Shown here piece after piece: positions 44,685 to 55,019 of a DNA stretch of 64,000 nt. The position numbers and the translations under genes were made by a program. Below the pieces are notes generated by a model. That model was not told the origin of the DNA. It did not search any database and saw only the letters and a list, made by a program, of their open reading frames with translations. Origin of the DNA: Icerya purchasi (lineage: Eukaryota; Arthropoda; Insecta; Hemiptera; Monophlebidae). Position 1 is the stretch's first letter, and each line of letters begins with the position of its first letter. Location of the stretch: assembly GCA_039619475.1 (NCBI GenBank), contig CM077115.1, positions 448,187,292-448,251,291 on the forward strand. Direction: 5' to 3'.

Positions 44685-44694
44685 TACTAGAGGG

Positions 44695-45035
44695 TGACTT
44701 TTATGATTAAAATGACAACCATTAATAGCCAGAAGGGAGCTAATCCGAGCATATAACGAAATTCCCATTGCAATGAAGGACATTTAAAATAGATTCACAG
44801 GCCTTTTCAATAGCCAAGAGCTCCGCCGTAAATACCGAAGCCTAAACCTTTGCGTAAAAATACTCATGAGAAACGCAGCACCCACATCTTGACTGGTACC
44901 TGGAAATTTGGCACCGTCCGTGAAGATCTGCATATATGTAATGGGGATACTGAGATTCCGTAATACTTCAGAAATGATGGTTAATTGCATCGGGAGGTAA
45001 ACTTAAGTTTACTTGAAAAGAGTGAATATTAGTAT
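44695..45035 (-). pseudogene. LINE-C ORF2, start of RNase H
   Basis: The - strand has MQIFTDGAKFPGTSQDVGAA (first aspartate), then in a shifted frame VFTAELLAIEKACESIL (glutamate), then a third motif near ICSD. The block stops at the right copy of the 10-bp repeat that flanks the long-TIR element. Confidence 0.7.
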
Positions 45036-45039
45036 CAAT

Positions 45040-45980
45040 ATTGATTAAGACCTATACGGAAGATGAAATATATGGAAGGAAAAATGGGAATCATTTTAAA
45101 AACTTTTTGAACAAATTTCGAGTTAAATATACAGTATATCTCTATATTATATTCGGCCTTTTAATATCTAGAACATATCGTATTATTACGCATCTAACAT
45201 TGTCGGAAATGTATGCTATCTTAAAAGCTCTGCAATTAATTACGAATTAGAAGAGGGAAGTATTCGTTACGATTCTCCAGCTTCTTAAGCAGGTCTGAAA
45301 GACTTAATTAGTAACGTTGAGTACCATGTAGGAAGGATAATTATTAAATTGGATGGATTTTTGACTTTAAAACGCGCTCAGATTGTTCAGTATTTAGGAG
45401 ATGGCGAACGGATTGGCAAAATCTGACGGTTTTAATTTATAATAAGATCATCGATTACAGAAATTGAATATCGTATATTAAAGATTACTGAACTTAGAAC
45501 CTAATGAGAATACTCCAAAAGAAATGAAATTTAATTAGAAAAAATATACGCGTCAACTTAGAAGATACAATATTGACACATTGATTTTCGGCAGATAAAT
45601 GTTTAGACTCCGCAGTGTCAAAATGGATGAAAAGGAAATCATGCAGCTAGAACCACTTGTTTAGACTGGCTATAAAGAATGAACTAATTCTTATGTAAAA
45701 CATAAAGGAGGGATTTCTAGAACAGCATATACGGATTATTCCAATTCTAGTATTGGAAAACAACGCTCGATGAAATTATATTTAGAAATTTACAATACAA
45801 TACACTCGGGGCTGATCGCTGTTATAACATTATCGGTGAAAAATGTAATTAAACCAAGTGAAATCAGGAGCGTTAAAATTATACTTAAAGAAAAAATTAG
45901 TTCTGCGATCCATATGCCGCTAAAACAAATTCTTTTGCATAATCATATTACGAACCAAGAGTTATCCCCGCGAAGCTAGC
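45040..45980 (+). pseudogene. Decayed RNase H/C-terminal LINE scrap
   Basis: Weak similarity only. LSEMYAILKALQLI around 45203-45244 resembles the glutamate motif of LINE RNase H (SE.YAI..AL), and MANGLAKSD at about 45400 resembles the last aspartate motif with the aspartate lost. The next 500 bp have short open frames without recognisable motifs. Confidence 0.4.
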
Positions 45981-46029
45981 GGGCATTATCACTTAAATTA
46001 CACTGTACTCATATCATGGTTTACTAGAG

Positions 46030-47125
46030 AATTAATAACTGCGGTGGTTTCTCCTTGTCTTTCCTAATGGTTTAGAGTTGTTATCCTTCTCATTTTCCGG
46101 CCGCCACTCACATGGGGAACAGACGCCCACCAGAAAGCCGCTCCAAACATGGAGAACCGAGGCTTCCGGATTTGAGAGTATTTTACCCGTCTCCGCGTCG
46201 GGACCGATTATAGCGCCCGACACTCGCTCATTGTCTTCTTCCTTTCGGTACCATGACCGTTCTCGATCGTGTAGGCTCATCTGATGGCAAGCTTGATTAA
46301 TTCTTTGTAGGCCTATCCTTCGCTGCGTGGAACAGTTCTTCAACACTGCAACTTGTCCGTATGTCTGTAGGTTCTTGAATCAAGATAATCTTGTTCGTCC
46401 AACTCTTTTATTTTTCCTTCCACCTTTCCCATCAATACATTCTGCAGTAATGTGTACTTCGGCCCACGCATCACATGACCGAAGTATTCTACTATTTTTC
46501 TTCTTTTGACAGTGTCGATCAGCTCCTTTTCTTTTCTCATCGTCTGTAGTACCTCGGCATTTGTCTTCTTTTTGGTCTACGGGATGATCCTGAGTAAGCG
46601 TCTATAACACCAAAACTCGAAGGCTTCTAATCTGTGAAGCGTTCTGGACGTCAATGTCCACGTTCCGACACCATATAATAATACCGACCAGGCATAGAAT
46701 TTCAGAGTTCTGAATCTTAAATCAAGGTCCAAGTCATGAGCTTGTCTTCTTCATTTTCATAAAGGCAGAACACGCTTGCTCAATGCGACATCTAATTTCT
46801 CCGTCCGGGTTACCATATTTATTAATCCGGGCACCGAGAGGGATTTGTATTTATCAACTTATTCTGGTCTGCCATTGTTTCTCACTGTGTCGATTGCGGG
46901 TCGTTTGAGATGGCCATTACCTTCGTTTTCTTCACGTTAATTATCAGTCCATATTTATTGCAAACTTTCTCTGCTGCTTTTGTTAATATAGTTAGGTCTT
47001 CTGCACTTTCAGCCATCAAAACTGTGTCGTCCGCGCATATCTGATGTCATTGATATTTTCAACGCCAATTTTAACACCTTCTTCTCTGTCATCAAGGGCT
47101 TCTTTGAAGGCCTGTTCCGCGTATA
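46030..47125 (-). pseudogene. RTE/craft-like LINE reverse transcriptase, C-terminal half
   Basis: On the - strand, near 47050, CADDTVLMAESAEDLTILTK is motif C of the RT with both aspartates. NKYGLIINVKKTKVMAI follows (the NxxKT motif). Downstream come a thumb region with RTLHRLEAFEFWCYRRLL-like remnants and, at 46340-46540, TVKRRKIVEYFGHVMRGPKY and LLQNVLMGKVEGK, a C-terminal block very typical of this group (KRR...GH..R...Y.....GK..GK). Numerous frameshifts. It may come from the same family as the endonuclease fragment at 43240, but it lies in the opposite orientation. Confidence 0.8.
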
Positions 47126-47169
47126 TTGTACTACTACATAAATTAAACTTCTCACTGTTTTTAATAGCA

Positions 47170-47612
47170 TTCACTTAATTTTCTTTAGTACAGTTATTGC
47201 TGCCTGGTCTGATTATTAATCCTAATCTAGCGCCTCACTAGAGCTGCTAAATTAAAATTTTTCTGTTCTTTACCTTTTTCGTTTTGTATCTCCCTACTTC
47301 TTCCTTTACTAGTTTTACTGCGAGCAACATTGCTTATGCGCAATGTATAAAAAAAAAAAAAAAGGCCAGCGGGCATTTAATTATAATTTTAATTTTGTAA
47401 GTTGATCTTATTTATTTACTCGTAATTACAATATAACCGACGTTCTCTCATTTCCTTCCTTGCCAGTTGTTCCTTTTCTAGCTTCTTTCATTCATTCAAT
47501 CTCGCACCATTATTAAAATATCTAATATGTTATTCTCCTTTTGAGCTATTACTTAAATTCCTTGGCTGATTGGGCTGTTGCTCTTCGTTGGCGTACCCAT
47601 AAAAAAAAAAAA
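47170..47612 (+). mobile_element. LINE-A-like 3' end
   Basis: The sequence ends GGGCTGTTGCTCTTCGTTGG CGTACCC followed by an A run at 47600-47622. This is the same end structure as full-length LINE-A (GCTGGCGTGCCC, A-rich tail) and the copy at 4825. The upstream 300 bp are T/C-rich, as in LINE-A, but no protein motif could be recovered. The 5' limit is a guess. Confidence 0.5.
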
Positions 47613-48210
47613 ACAAAAAAAACCCGATAAGCTAGTTTTTATATGCGTATAGTTTTTTTATGAAACAACCGAAGGGCTGTATGCAATATAGTAATAGTTG
47701 ACTAGATAAAATTTCAATCCCGGAAGATTGAGTAAACTGACCAGGTCGAGCTGAACGAAATAAATATATATCATCGGGGAATCATTGTTTTTTGTTTTTT
47801 TTGAAAAATAAGAAAAAGTTGTTCGCAAGCTATAATTTCCAGTTGAATTCTCGGCGGGAGAAAAAAAAAAAGGAGACCAGAGACTGCAGCAATTATAACA
47901 TTCAAGAGGCATAAGAACAGAGAATGCCATAAAAATTACACGCAGTAATCGGCGTCATTTTTGAACGCGATGTCGCAAATTTAAAAGAAAATAGATGAAA
48001 TCGTCCCAGGGGGAAATATCGCGCATAGTAATAAAAAGTACCCCCCCGCCCCTTTTTTTAGAGGCACACGATACGATGAGATAAGCTAGGAAAAATTATC
48101 GCGGTAAGAGTAACATAGAAGCAAGCAAGATACGAGGAAAGGGGGGTTTCGCCGAGACACATAGAAGAAAAGAAAAAAACAAATACCAGAACAATGAATA
48201 ATCAAATATG
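47613..48210. other. No gene recognised
   Basis: AT-rich sequence with short poly-A and poly-C tracts. No similarity seen. Confidence 0.35.
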
Positions 48211-48214
48211 ACAA

Positions 48215-49702
48215 AGGCACATGTGGAAGGAATTTAGGTCCACTACTATTTTTAATTTTTATTAATTATGCCGGTGATATGCTTAAATCAAGATTTCTCT
48301 ATTACTCACGAACGACTTCATATATTTACCAATTACATCTGAATCTGACTGCATTACAGTATAGAATGATTTAGATAAACTCTGGTAGAGTGGAGTCAGC
48401 GGAATAATTTGCCTTTCAATTATTCAGTAAATGTGTACATTTTCTCGTAAAAGAAACATACTCGTATGCATGCGCAATTATATTACGAATGGATATCTAT
48501 TATTAAAAAATGTTAATTGTGTAAGGGGTCTTAGGGTATACACTGACAGTAAAGTAGATTTCTCAGAGCACACATTAAATCTCTAATATCACGTATAAAA
48601 ACTACCGGGTTCATTATTAGAATCATTAATACAGACACTATTTTCGTATTCTTTACAAGGCACTTGTACTTCATAAGTTAGAATATTATTCAGTAATATG
48701 GGATGATCGATCCCCTTTATGATAACTATAATAAAATTATTGAAAATGTTCAGTCAAAATTCTTAACGATATCTTTATTTCCCCGCATGGTTAAAATTTA
48801 CCCACAGTATATGAGTCGCATTATCTTGAATAAATTATTACGTTTTGAAACCTTAAATGAGAAACAGAAACGTGCTAAATTAAAATTTATACACGATGAT
48901 ATCATGCAACGGGCGAATCAGAGATAAGTATCTATTGTCGAAAAAATACTTTTCAAAGTACCAAGATCGACACCAGTAGGATTTTTGTTTGTTGAAACTC
49001 AGGCACGTACAAATATTGTGTTAAGTTCTCCGATTCGGTCTGCAGTCCATCTGTGTTACATTACTCACTGAACATCCAGAAATCACCGCGATATACACTT
49101 CGATAACAGAATTAAGAGTATTCGCAATTAGTTTAAATCTTATTTTCAATATCAAATACAACGGAGATGGTATACTTATTCATATTTACACCTCGAACAT
49201 TTGTAATTCACGGAGGATGGATATATTCTTTAAGCACTCTGTATTTTCGTTAATATTAAGAACCATTATTGTTATAGATATTTTACTAATAATGTGATAC
49301 GGTTACTTCTGGGTAGTATGATTCAAGTCAAGGCCGTGTCCATGGGGTGGGTTTTGGGAGTTAACCCCCCCCCCATGAGAACTGAAATATTTTAGGTATT
49401 TCATTAATATTTTATGCAAAATTTTTTATTACGAGTATAATCAATAACATATGTAATTTTTATTAATGTTTATATAGTAATTCGTTTATTTAAATTATTA
49501 ATATATAAATCAAAATGATGGAAATTATTAATAGCATGAATAAATTAGGGAAAAATGTATTTTTATTTATAAAATAAATATGCGAAGAAAATTTTCACCA
49601 CCAACCCCCCCCCCCCCCTCCAAAATTCTGAGCACGGGCCTGCTTCATGTAATTGGGCTAACGCCTGTATGGGCGCATACCAATATTTAAATAAATAAAT
49701 AA
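48215..49702 (+). pseudogene. CR1/jockey-like LINE relic (LINE-D)
   Basis: GNLGPLLFLIFINYAGDM at about 48228-48280 is the RT block after motif B (normally LGPLLFLLFIND). Then, around 48665, come LVLHKLEYYSVIWDD and SPLYDNYNKIIENVQSKFL, the thumb motif (LEY.S..W......IE.VQ..F). The 3' end carries GTATGGGCGCATACC, a small inverted repeat, and a tail AATAAATAAATAAG at 49688-49702. A hAT-like MITE interrupts it at 49330-49643. Motif C is not found, and several frames are broken. Confidence 0.7.
49330..49643. mobile_element. Short hAT-like MITE, copy 2 (inverted relative to 16139)
   Basis: The ends AGGCCGTGTCCA (left) and the reverse complement of the right end, CAGGCCCGTGCTCAG, match the copy at 16139-16545 in inverted orientation. 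The interior AT-rich sequence matches too, for example CAAAATGATGGAAATTATTA. Flanks read TTCAAGTC at 49322-49329 and TTCATGTA at 49644-49651, a possible 8-bp duplication with two differences. It has a C run at each end. It sits in the 3' part of LINE-D. Confidence 0.75.
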
Positions 49703-50600
49703 GACTTGCGCGAATTCTACGATGATAATGATGATTGTAAAATCTAGAGTGAGCACAAACGATCGGGTTTTTTTTTTTTTTGAATACAATCAGAGAAATG
49801 TACGCAATTAAATAATAAAACGGAGTACGAAGTTGAAAACTTTTTTTATTTTCTTTTTTTAATGCGTGTTTTTATTATACGCCGATTACTATACAAACCG
49901 AACTCTGCAAATTTGTTTTTTTTTTTTTTTTTTTTGGGATAGCCAGTCAAGGGCACCCAGCATTAATTTTTTCTATTAAAATATGGCTATTTCGCGGAAT
50001 TTAATTTTTTTCAATATCACCTGAGAAGAAAACCCTTTTAAATTGTTTTTAATTACTAAAAATCATACTACGCGCAAACTGTTAAAAAAAAAGGCCCATA
50101 TAAATAAATTCTTAAACGTTGCGCAAAATTATTAAATCGCTCCTTTTGGTGTGATTTATGTATGTATGTATATATATTTATTTATATATATTATATATAT
50201 ATATTTATTTATTTATATATATATTTATTTATATATATATATTATAAAAAATAAAAAAAAAGGCTAAAAATATTATATTATTAGGCTTACCTTTGCTCAC
50301 AACGACGTACGTAACGATCAGTTTAAGTAAAAATTCTGCCATCAGCAAGACTGATGTTATTATCGCTGTTCGTTTTTGGCGGCGTGTACGTTAAAAATAT
50401 TAATCAACACTAATCGCTCAAGTGTGAAAGTGTTTTTCTTTCTCTAATTTTAACCTATCCTCTTCTTTCTGCGATTTCTCTTTTTTTTAGTAGAAAAATT
50501 AGAAATTATTAAGAAAAATCGTTTTGTTAAATTTCGATTAACTAAATAAAACGAAAGACAAAAAAGAAACCTTTTCCAGCGGGAAGGTTATAAGTTGCGT
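49703..50600. other. Spacer with a LINE-A-like stub and (TA)/(TTTA) tract
   Basis: At 49916-49970 a poly-T is followed by GGGATAGCCAGTCAAGGGCA, close to the LINE-A 3' end at 421 (GGGAACGCCAACCAAGGGCA). It is likely a stub of about 50 bp on the - strand. A TATATTTATT-type microsatellite runs from about 50157 to 50247. Nothing else was recognised. Confidence 0.4.
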
Positions 50601-52132
50601 AAAATAAAAAAAAAAAACGAAATTAATTAAAAAATGATTAGACATTCCGGTAGCACAGATCTGAACACAGCTCGGATGTGAGATGGTCGCGTCGAGAAAA
50701 TGACGCCAGTCAAACGTAGACCGATGGTTTTATATGTAATATGCGAGAAGATGGGAGACGAAGGAATGGCGGGGTAAAAAGGTGGTAAAAAATGCCTTTG
50801 CAAGCGCGCTAAATGTGTATAGTCCAAAGGAAGAAGTTAAATTTTCGCTGCATTCTCAGCCATTGCGCGTACCCCCCCCCGGCCACAGTTCACACACATA
50901 CCGGGTAGCGGAGCACACATCACTTTTGGACCGTTCGCTGCTAACTGTGTGTACGTGTGTGTGTCTAAACGCGAACCAAGTACAGCCGAAAGGAAGGGCG
51001 CTTAGCGAATGATGGAAAGCACACAACGGCTGAACGTTATGCACATGCTCCGATGATTAGGATAAAGAGAGACATGGAAGAATAGTAAAGAATTTTTGAT
51101 TGGTAAACGACATTATAACCGCACAGAGCCCACCCGATGATATCTGGCTAGCTGAAAACTACAAATCGTCTGCTTTTGCTTTGGACACTCTCATCAATGC
51201 GGCTAATTACATTTTCTATATACATACAACGTATTTAGCGAGCCGGCGAAGAAATATAAAATTGGCTCTGCACCCGGACGACAATGTCCACTCTTCCGAT
51301 CCTCTCCGGTAGAGCTCTTTGTGCCGTTTTGCGGTTTTTCGACCGTTTGTCAAAATTCCCTGTGGCACCATCGCATCGTCTCCGTCACCGAATGTGTACC
51401 CCCCCCCCCGCCGGTACGGAAACAAATGCAACACACTCCGTTTATGAAAAAGTTACACAACCGTTTATCGCGACACTTTGACACGCGATAATAAACTTCG
51501 TCAATCGTCGAGAACTGTAATTCTGTTTGATACCGATTCAACAATCCGAAACCGTGTTCTAATCTTTTCATCGACGCTACATTGTGTTCATATTTACACA
51601 AAATAATAATGTGTGACTGCACCGGTGTGTGTTCTCCTAAACGCAGTTTTGCTCGGGCATGTTTTAGTTCTTCCTTACCACCAAAGGTCGTCACAAATAC
51701 CGCACAATCTCGATTTTTCGTTAAGTATTAGCGCATTACTCGTGAGCGATTTTTTTCGGCAAACCGGAAAAATACTCTTCCGTAGTTCCGGTTCTTTTTT
51801 AAACAGTTCCGAGAAGTTCTTTTTAATTCCGCCTGCTGCTCCTCTCGATTAAAAAATGGACCCGTTACAATGCCAGCGATGTTCCTACGTACCAGTACCG
51901 GAAATTTATTATACCATTACTACTTCTTTTTTCAAGTGTAGAGCACGTTATTTTTCATGTATCTGTTAATCACTATGATGAACAATTAAAATATGTACAA
52001 CAAAAAAAAAATTTCATTTTTGTGGGAAAAATATCTTGTCGCCATCGGCTACTCAGAGAAACTAAACGGTACAAAGCATTTATAATGGTTAGTAACAAAC
52101 GAGAACTGCTACAGAGAGAACAAGGGTTCTTG

Positions 52133-52171
<39 letters not shown>

Positions 52172-52405
52172 AAACAATACGGTGAGATCGATCAAAAACT
52201 GATAAAATGAGAACATCAAGAGGATGAGGGACAAGGAAGGAAATGAAAAAAATTATAAGGGCGGTAAAAAGCCCTAATTAGCATACGAGTAGTATACAAA
52301 AAGATTAGAACGCTCGCATTTCAGGGAGATGAAAACATTCTTCGGAGAGGACATGATTGAAGTAAAACGTTCATTATTTTTCGCTGACAACACGAAGAAG
52401 AAGAT
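50601..52405. other. No gene recognised; slightly GC-richer segment
   Basis: The part 50840-51450 is less AT-rich than its surroundings and has C runs at 50872-50880 and 51400-51409. Short open frames occur on both strands, but none has a recognisable motif or a consistent splice structure. It could hold a host regulatory region or an old repeat. A poly-T tract lies at 52137-52167. Confidence 0.3.
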
Positions 52406-52409
52406 ATGT

Positions 52410-52722
52410 TCGATCGGTTCAACTCTTCCCCCTCTTCCGACTTCATCATTCTTATCTCTCATTCACAATCTTTCACTCTATTCACGTTGATTTGTTGTGA
52501 ATTCCTGACGTCATAAAGACATCGTCCAGGGTAACGAGTTAGCGGACGCTCCGTCACAAGTTTCTCTGCTCGGTCCCGCTTTTACTAAGTGTCAATCTGT
52601 TATCCTTAAGTAATAAATTTCACTTTAAATTTCAGTCAAATATATGTATCCTTCCTCCTTTATAATCGTTCCTTCTACTTTTAAATTCAACCTAACCTTC
52701 CTTATAATCGTCGGTTCTCAAA
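52410..52722 (+). pseudogene. LINE-A relic, first part (late RNase H)
   Basis: The + strand reads SSPSSDFIILISLIHNLS, then a decayed form of the His motif (ATTCCTGACGTCATAAAG for the normal IPGH coding), then GNELADAPSQ with the last aspartate, then a block like MYPSSFIIVPS and PNLPYN. It breaks off at 52722, where a Penelope-like element begins, and resumes at 54731 after a duplicated stretch of 34 bp. Frames are damaged. Confidence 0.7.
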
Positions 52723-52739
52723 TCCTCCTTTATAATCAT

Positions 52740-53915
52740 TACCAATATACCAGTAGCGGATGTTACAGATATTATAGACAAAACACTTAATAAAACATCA
52801 CATAACCCTCTGTTTATAAATGAATTAATGAATATATTATTAACATTATATGTCAGTAAAATTATTTTACTTTTAATAACAATTATTACACTCAAGAAAA
52901 TGATTTGCCGATGGGTTCGCCGATTTCATCCATATTGAGTGAAATAATTCTACAATATTATGAAGAGAATTATATAGCCGATAACTTAAATAAATACAAT
53001 ATACACTATTTTATACCAGATACGTAGATGACATTTTGTGTATTTTTAATAATGATAATATAGATAATTACTATAGTTTTTTTAATTTTATAAACTCCAT
53101 TAATAATACGTTACAATACACTACGGAAATAGGCAACAACAGTATCCATTATTTAGATCTAACCATCACTATTTATAATAATAAACTAGAATATAATATT
53201 TATAGAAAAAATACTCAAACCAGTACAATCATTAATCAGTATTCTAACCACCCAAAAAATCATAAACAGTTACCATTATTAGCTTACCTATACCGTTTAC
53301 AAAAAACACCATTAAATAGAATAAACTATAAGAATGAATTAAATTGTATAAAACAAATAGCGGCAGATAACAATTATGATGAAAAGAAGAAGAAGAAGAA
53401 GAAGAAGAAGAAAAAACGTATATTTGCGCTTAATTTTTTAACAAATAATGATGAAAATAACGTAATTTCTTTATATAAGAAAGTTAAGAAAAACTTGAAA
53501 TTTCAAAATAAAAAACAAAATTATAAATGGGTAAAGTTTACATACATATATACACCCCTCAATATATAAAATAACAAAACTACTACAGCATAACAACATC
53601 AATATATCATACTGTACAAATAATAACTTATACAATAAACTAATTAACATCCATAGCTTAACCAATTTAAATAATAAATTTGAAAATTCTGGCATATACA
53701 TGCTAACAAGCAAATCATTTAAAAAGGTGTATATAGGACAAACAACAAGATCTTTCACAATCAGATATAAGGAACACATGTATGTTTTAAAATATGGCTA
53801 TATTGAAAAATCCACATTTGCCAAACATTTAATCTTAGAAAAACATGCGATAAATAATAACATAGAAGAAGACCTAACTATTTTAAAAATTATTTATTAT
53901 GAGCAATCACTGTGA
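52740..53915 (+). pseudogene. Penelope-like RT and GIY-YIG endonuclease
   Basis: The 5' side reads NIPVADVTDIIDKTLNKTS (a fingers motif, normally YTNIP), then ENDLPMGSPISSILSEIILQ (motif B: LPMGSP), then RYVDDILCIF with the catalytic aspartates, reached after a one-base shift near 53020. IHYLDLTI and LEYNIYRKNTQTSTIIN follow. A GAA/GAAGAA expansion at 53380-53413 adds a lysine run. The C-terminal endonuclease reads GIYMLTSKSFKKVYIGQTTR SFTIRYKEHM: the GIY and YIG motifs and the downstream arginine are present. A stop after IYTPLNI and other shifts separate it from the RT. Confidence 0.85.
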
Positions 53916-54270
53916 AAGCTTTAAATTTTTAACATTAAATTATTATATTCAGAAACACAAAAATAATGTCATTAATAACAACTTACCTAACAATAATCCA
54001 TTATTTAACGTTTAATATTCATCGAGTTAATTTATTTTAAATTATTTATTTAATTGATTTATTTCCATCTTTTAACTTATTTTACATTTAAAATTTAAAA
54101 TTTACATTTTATTATTTTTATATTTTTAAACTAAATAATAATTACTTGCTGTGATTTTTTACATTGATTCAAATTTTATTAGTCAATGGTGATTTTATTA
54201 TTGTTGTTGACAGTTACGTTTGTTGACAGTTACGTTTGTTGTTTATAATTTTAGTTGTTTATATATATAT

Positions 54271-54312
54271 ACACCATGAAGATGGATAATACTATCCGAA
54301 ACTAGTCGGTGT
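54271..54312 (+). ncRNA. Hammerhead-ribozyme-like motif of the Penelope-like element
   Basis: The order is ACACC (stem I, 5' strand, 54271-54275), core ATGAAGA (54276-54282), a hairpin GGATA-ATAC-TATCC (stem II), GAAAC, a minimal stem III made of AC-TA-GT, the putative cleavage base C307 (54307), and GGTGT (stem I, 3' strand, 54308-54312), which pairs with ACACC over five bases. Minimal hammerheads with a 2-3-bp stem III are known in Penelope-like elements. The core consensus is CUGANGA. Here its first base is A, so this copy is probably weak or inactive unless pairing shifts by one base. Confidence 0.65.
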
Positions 54313-54730
54313 TTTATTTTTATTTTAAATAATTAAATAACCATTTTGCGGTTTTAATTTATTTACTTTTCAATAACATTCATTCCTTCTACCTTTTAAT
54401 TCAATTCTGGTTGCTTGTATGGGTTGGAATATGTTTGCGGTGATACTGTTTAATAATATTATTAGTTATAAATTTCCAGATCGGAAGTGTAGACGTTTTG
54501 TTAATAGGGTAATTAGCTTGATTTACGAAGATTATTGTTTTATTTCACGCGTTCGTGGTTTTGTGGCTATTCCGGTAGATATGCCGATATGTATAATAAC
54601 AGTTATAGTCGGACGTTGATATTATATTGTACGTTATATTTATACAATAAACGATAATAAGTGTTTTTGGGCATCCGCAATATAGGCATTTGCCTCGTGG
54701 CACCCTTTACAGTTATTTCAAAAAAAAAAA

Positions 54731-55005
54731 AACCTAACCTTCCTTATAATCCTTGGTTCTCAAAGTTCCCTTCTCTTCAACGTTCTGTTATTGTCTCTAT
54801 TATTCGCCTACGCTTTAAGCACACATTATTGCACTCTTCCCGCTTTCGTTTCTCTTTGGTTTCCTCCTCTCCTTGTTGCCCTCTACATCCTAATGCGATT
54901 CTAATCTGAATGTTCTGCACTTTCGGGGGAAAGTTCTTCTTCTCTTTAATTACTCCTCTTAAAAACTTCCGGTTCCTGGGAGCACACCGTACTTCACCTT
55001 CATCT
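54731..55005 (+). pseudogene. LINE-A relic, second part (post-RNase H, C-terminus)
   Basis: It opens with the duplicated stretch PNLPYNPWFSKFPS, then QRSVIVSIIRLRFKHTLLHS, SRFRFSLVSSSPCCPLHPNA, matching LINE-A before and into the Cys/His cluster. Coding is broken after ILI. The 3' untranslated end is missing, and the copy stops near the start of another LINE relic at about 55020. Confidence 0.75.
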
Positions 55006-55019
55006 AGTTTGTGTTCATT

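Larger units (their letters stand above)
39672..45035 (-). mobile_element. LINE-C, RNase H-bearing LINE split by a 4.1-kb element
   Basis: The 3' end on the - strand is GGCCAAATGGTTTCTCGCCA then poly-A (poly-T at 39670-39683). A related + strand copy at 56145-57776 ends in a similar GGCCAAATGA...GGCC-poly-A. The coding relic is in two parts, 39900-40608 and 44695-45035. When the intervening element is taken out, the protein reads on across the junction (NHKSHPLV, then LEISNKCLSIAQLGG), matching the other copy around RCHPLIYDIKFK. It is 5'-truncated or too decayed upstream of about 45035. Confidence 0.78.
52723..54730 (+). mobile_element. Penelope-like element, 5'-truncated, nested in LINE-A
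   Basis: Coding remnants of a Penelope-type RT are followed by a GIY-YIG endonuclease (52740-53915), an AT-rich 3' region with a hammerhead-like motif (54271-54312), and an A-rich end at 54720-54730. Both sides carry the same LINE-A stretch: 52689-52722 and 54731-54764 agree at 32 of 34 positions. I read this as a long target-site duplication, and variable, sometimes long duplications are known for these elements. The element lacks the N-terminal RT part. Just inside the left junction, TCCTCCTTTATAATC repeats a word found 75 bp earlier in LINE-A, perhaps a trace of template switching. Confidence 0.85.

Noticed and set aside
50782..51694. Overlapping frames on both strands in a GC-richer stretch
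   Set aside because: No consistent frame, no domain and no supportable splice sites. Left as unassigned.
52689..52705. AACCTAACC, resembling the insect telomere repeat
   Set aside because: Only one and a half units, and the sequence is LINE-A coding DNA (QPNLPYN) present at both flanks of the Penelope-like element.
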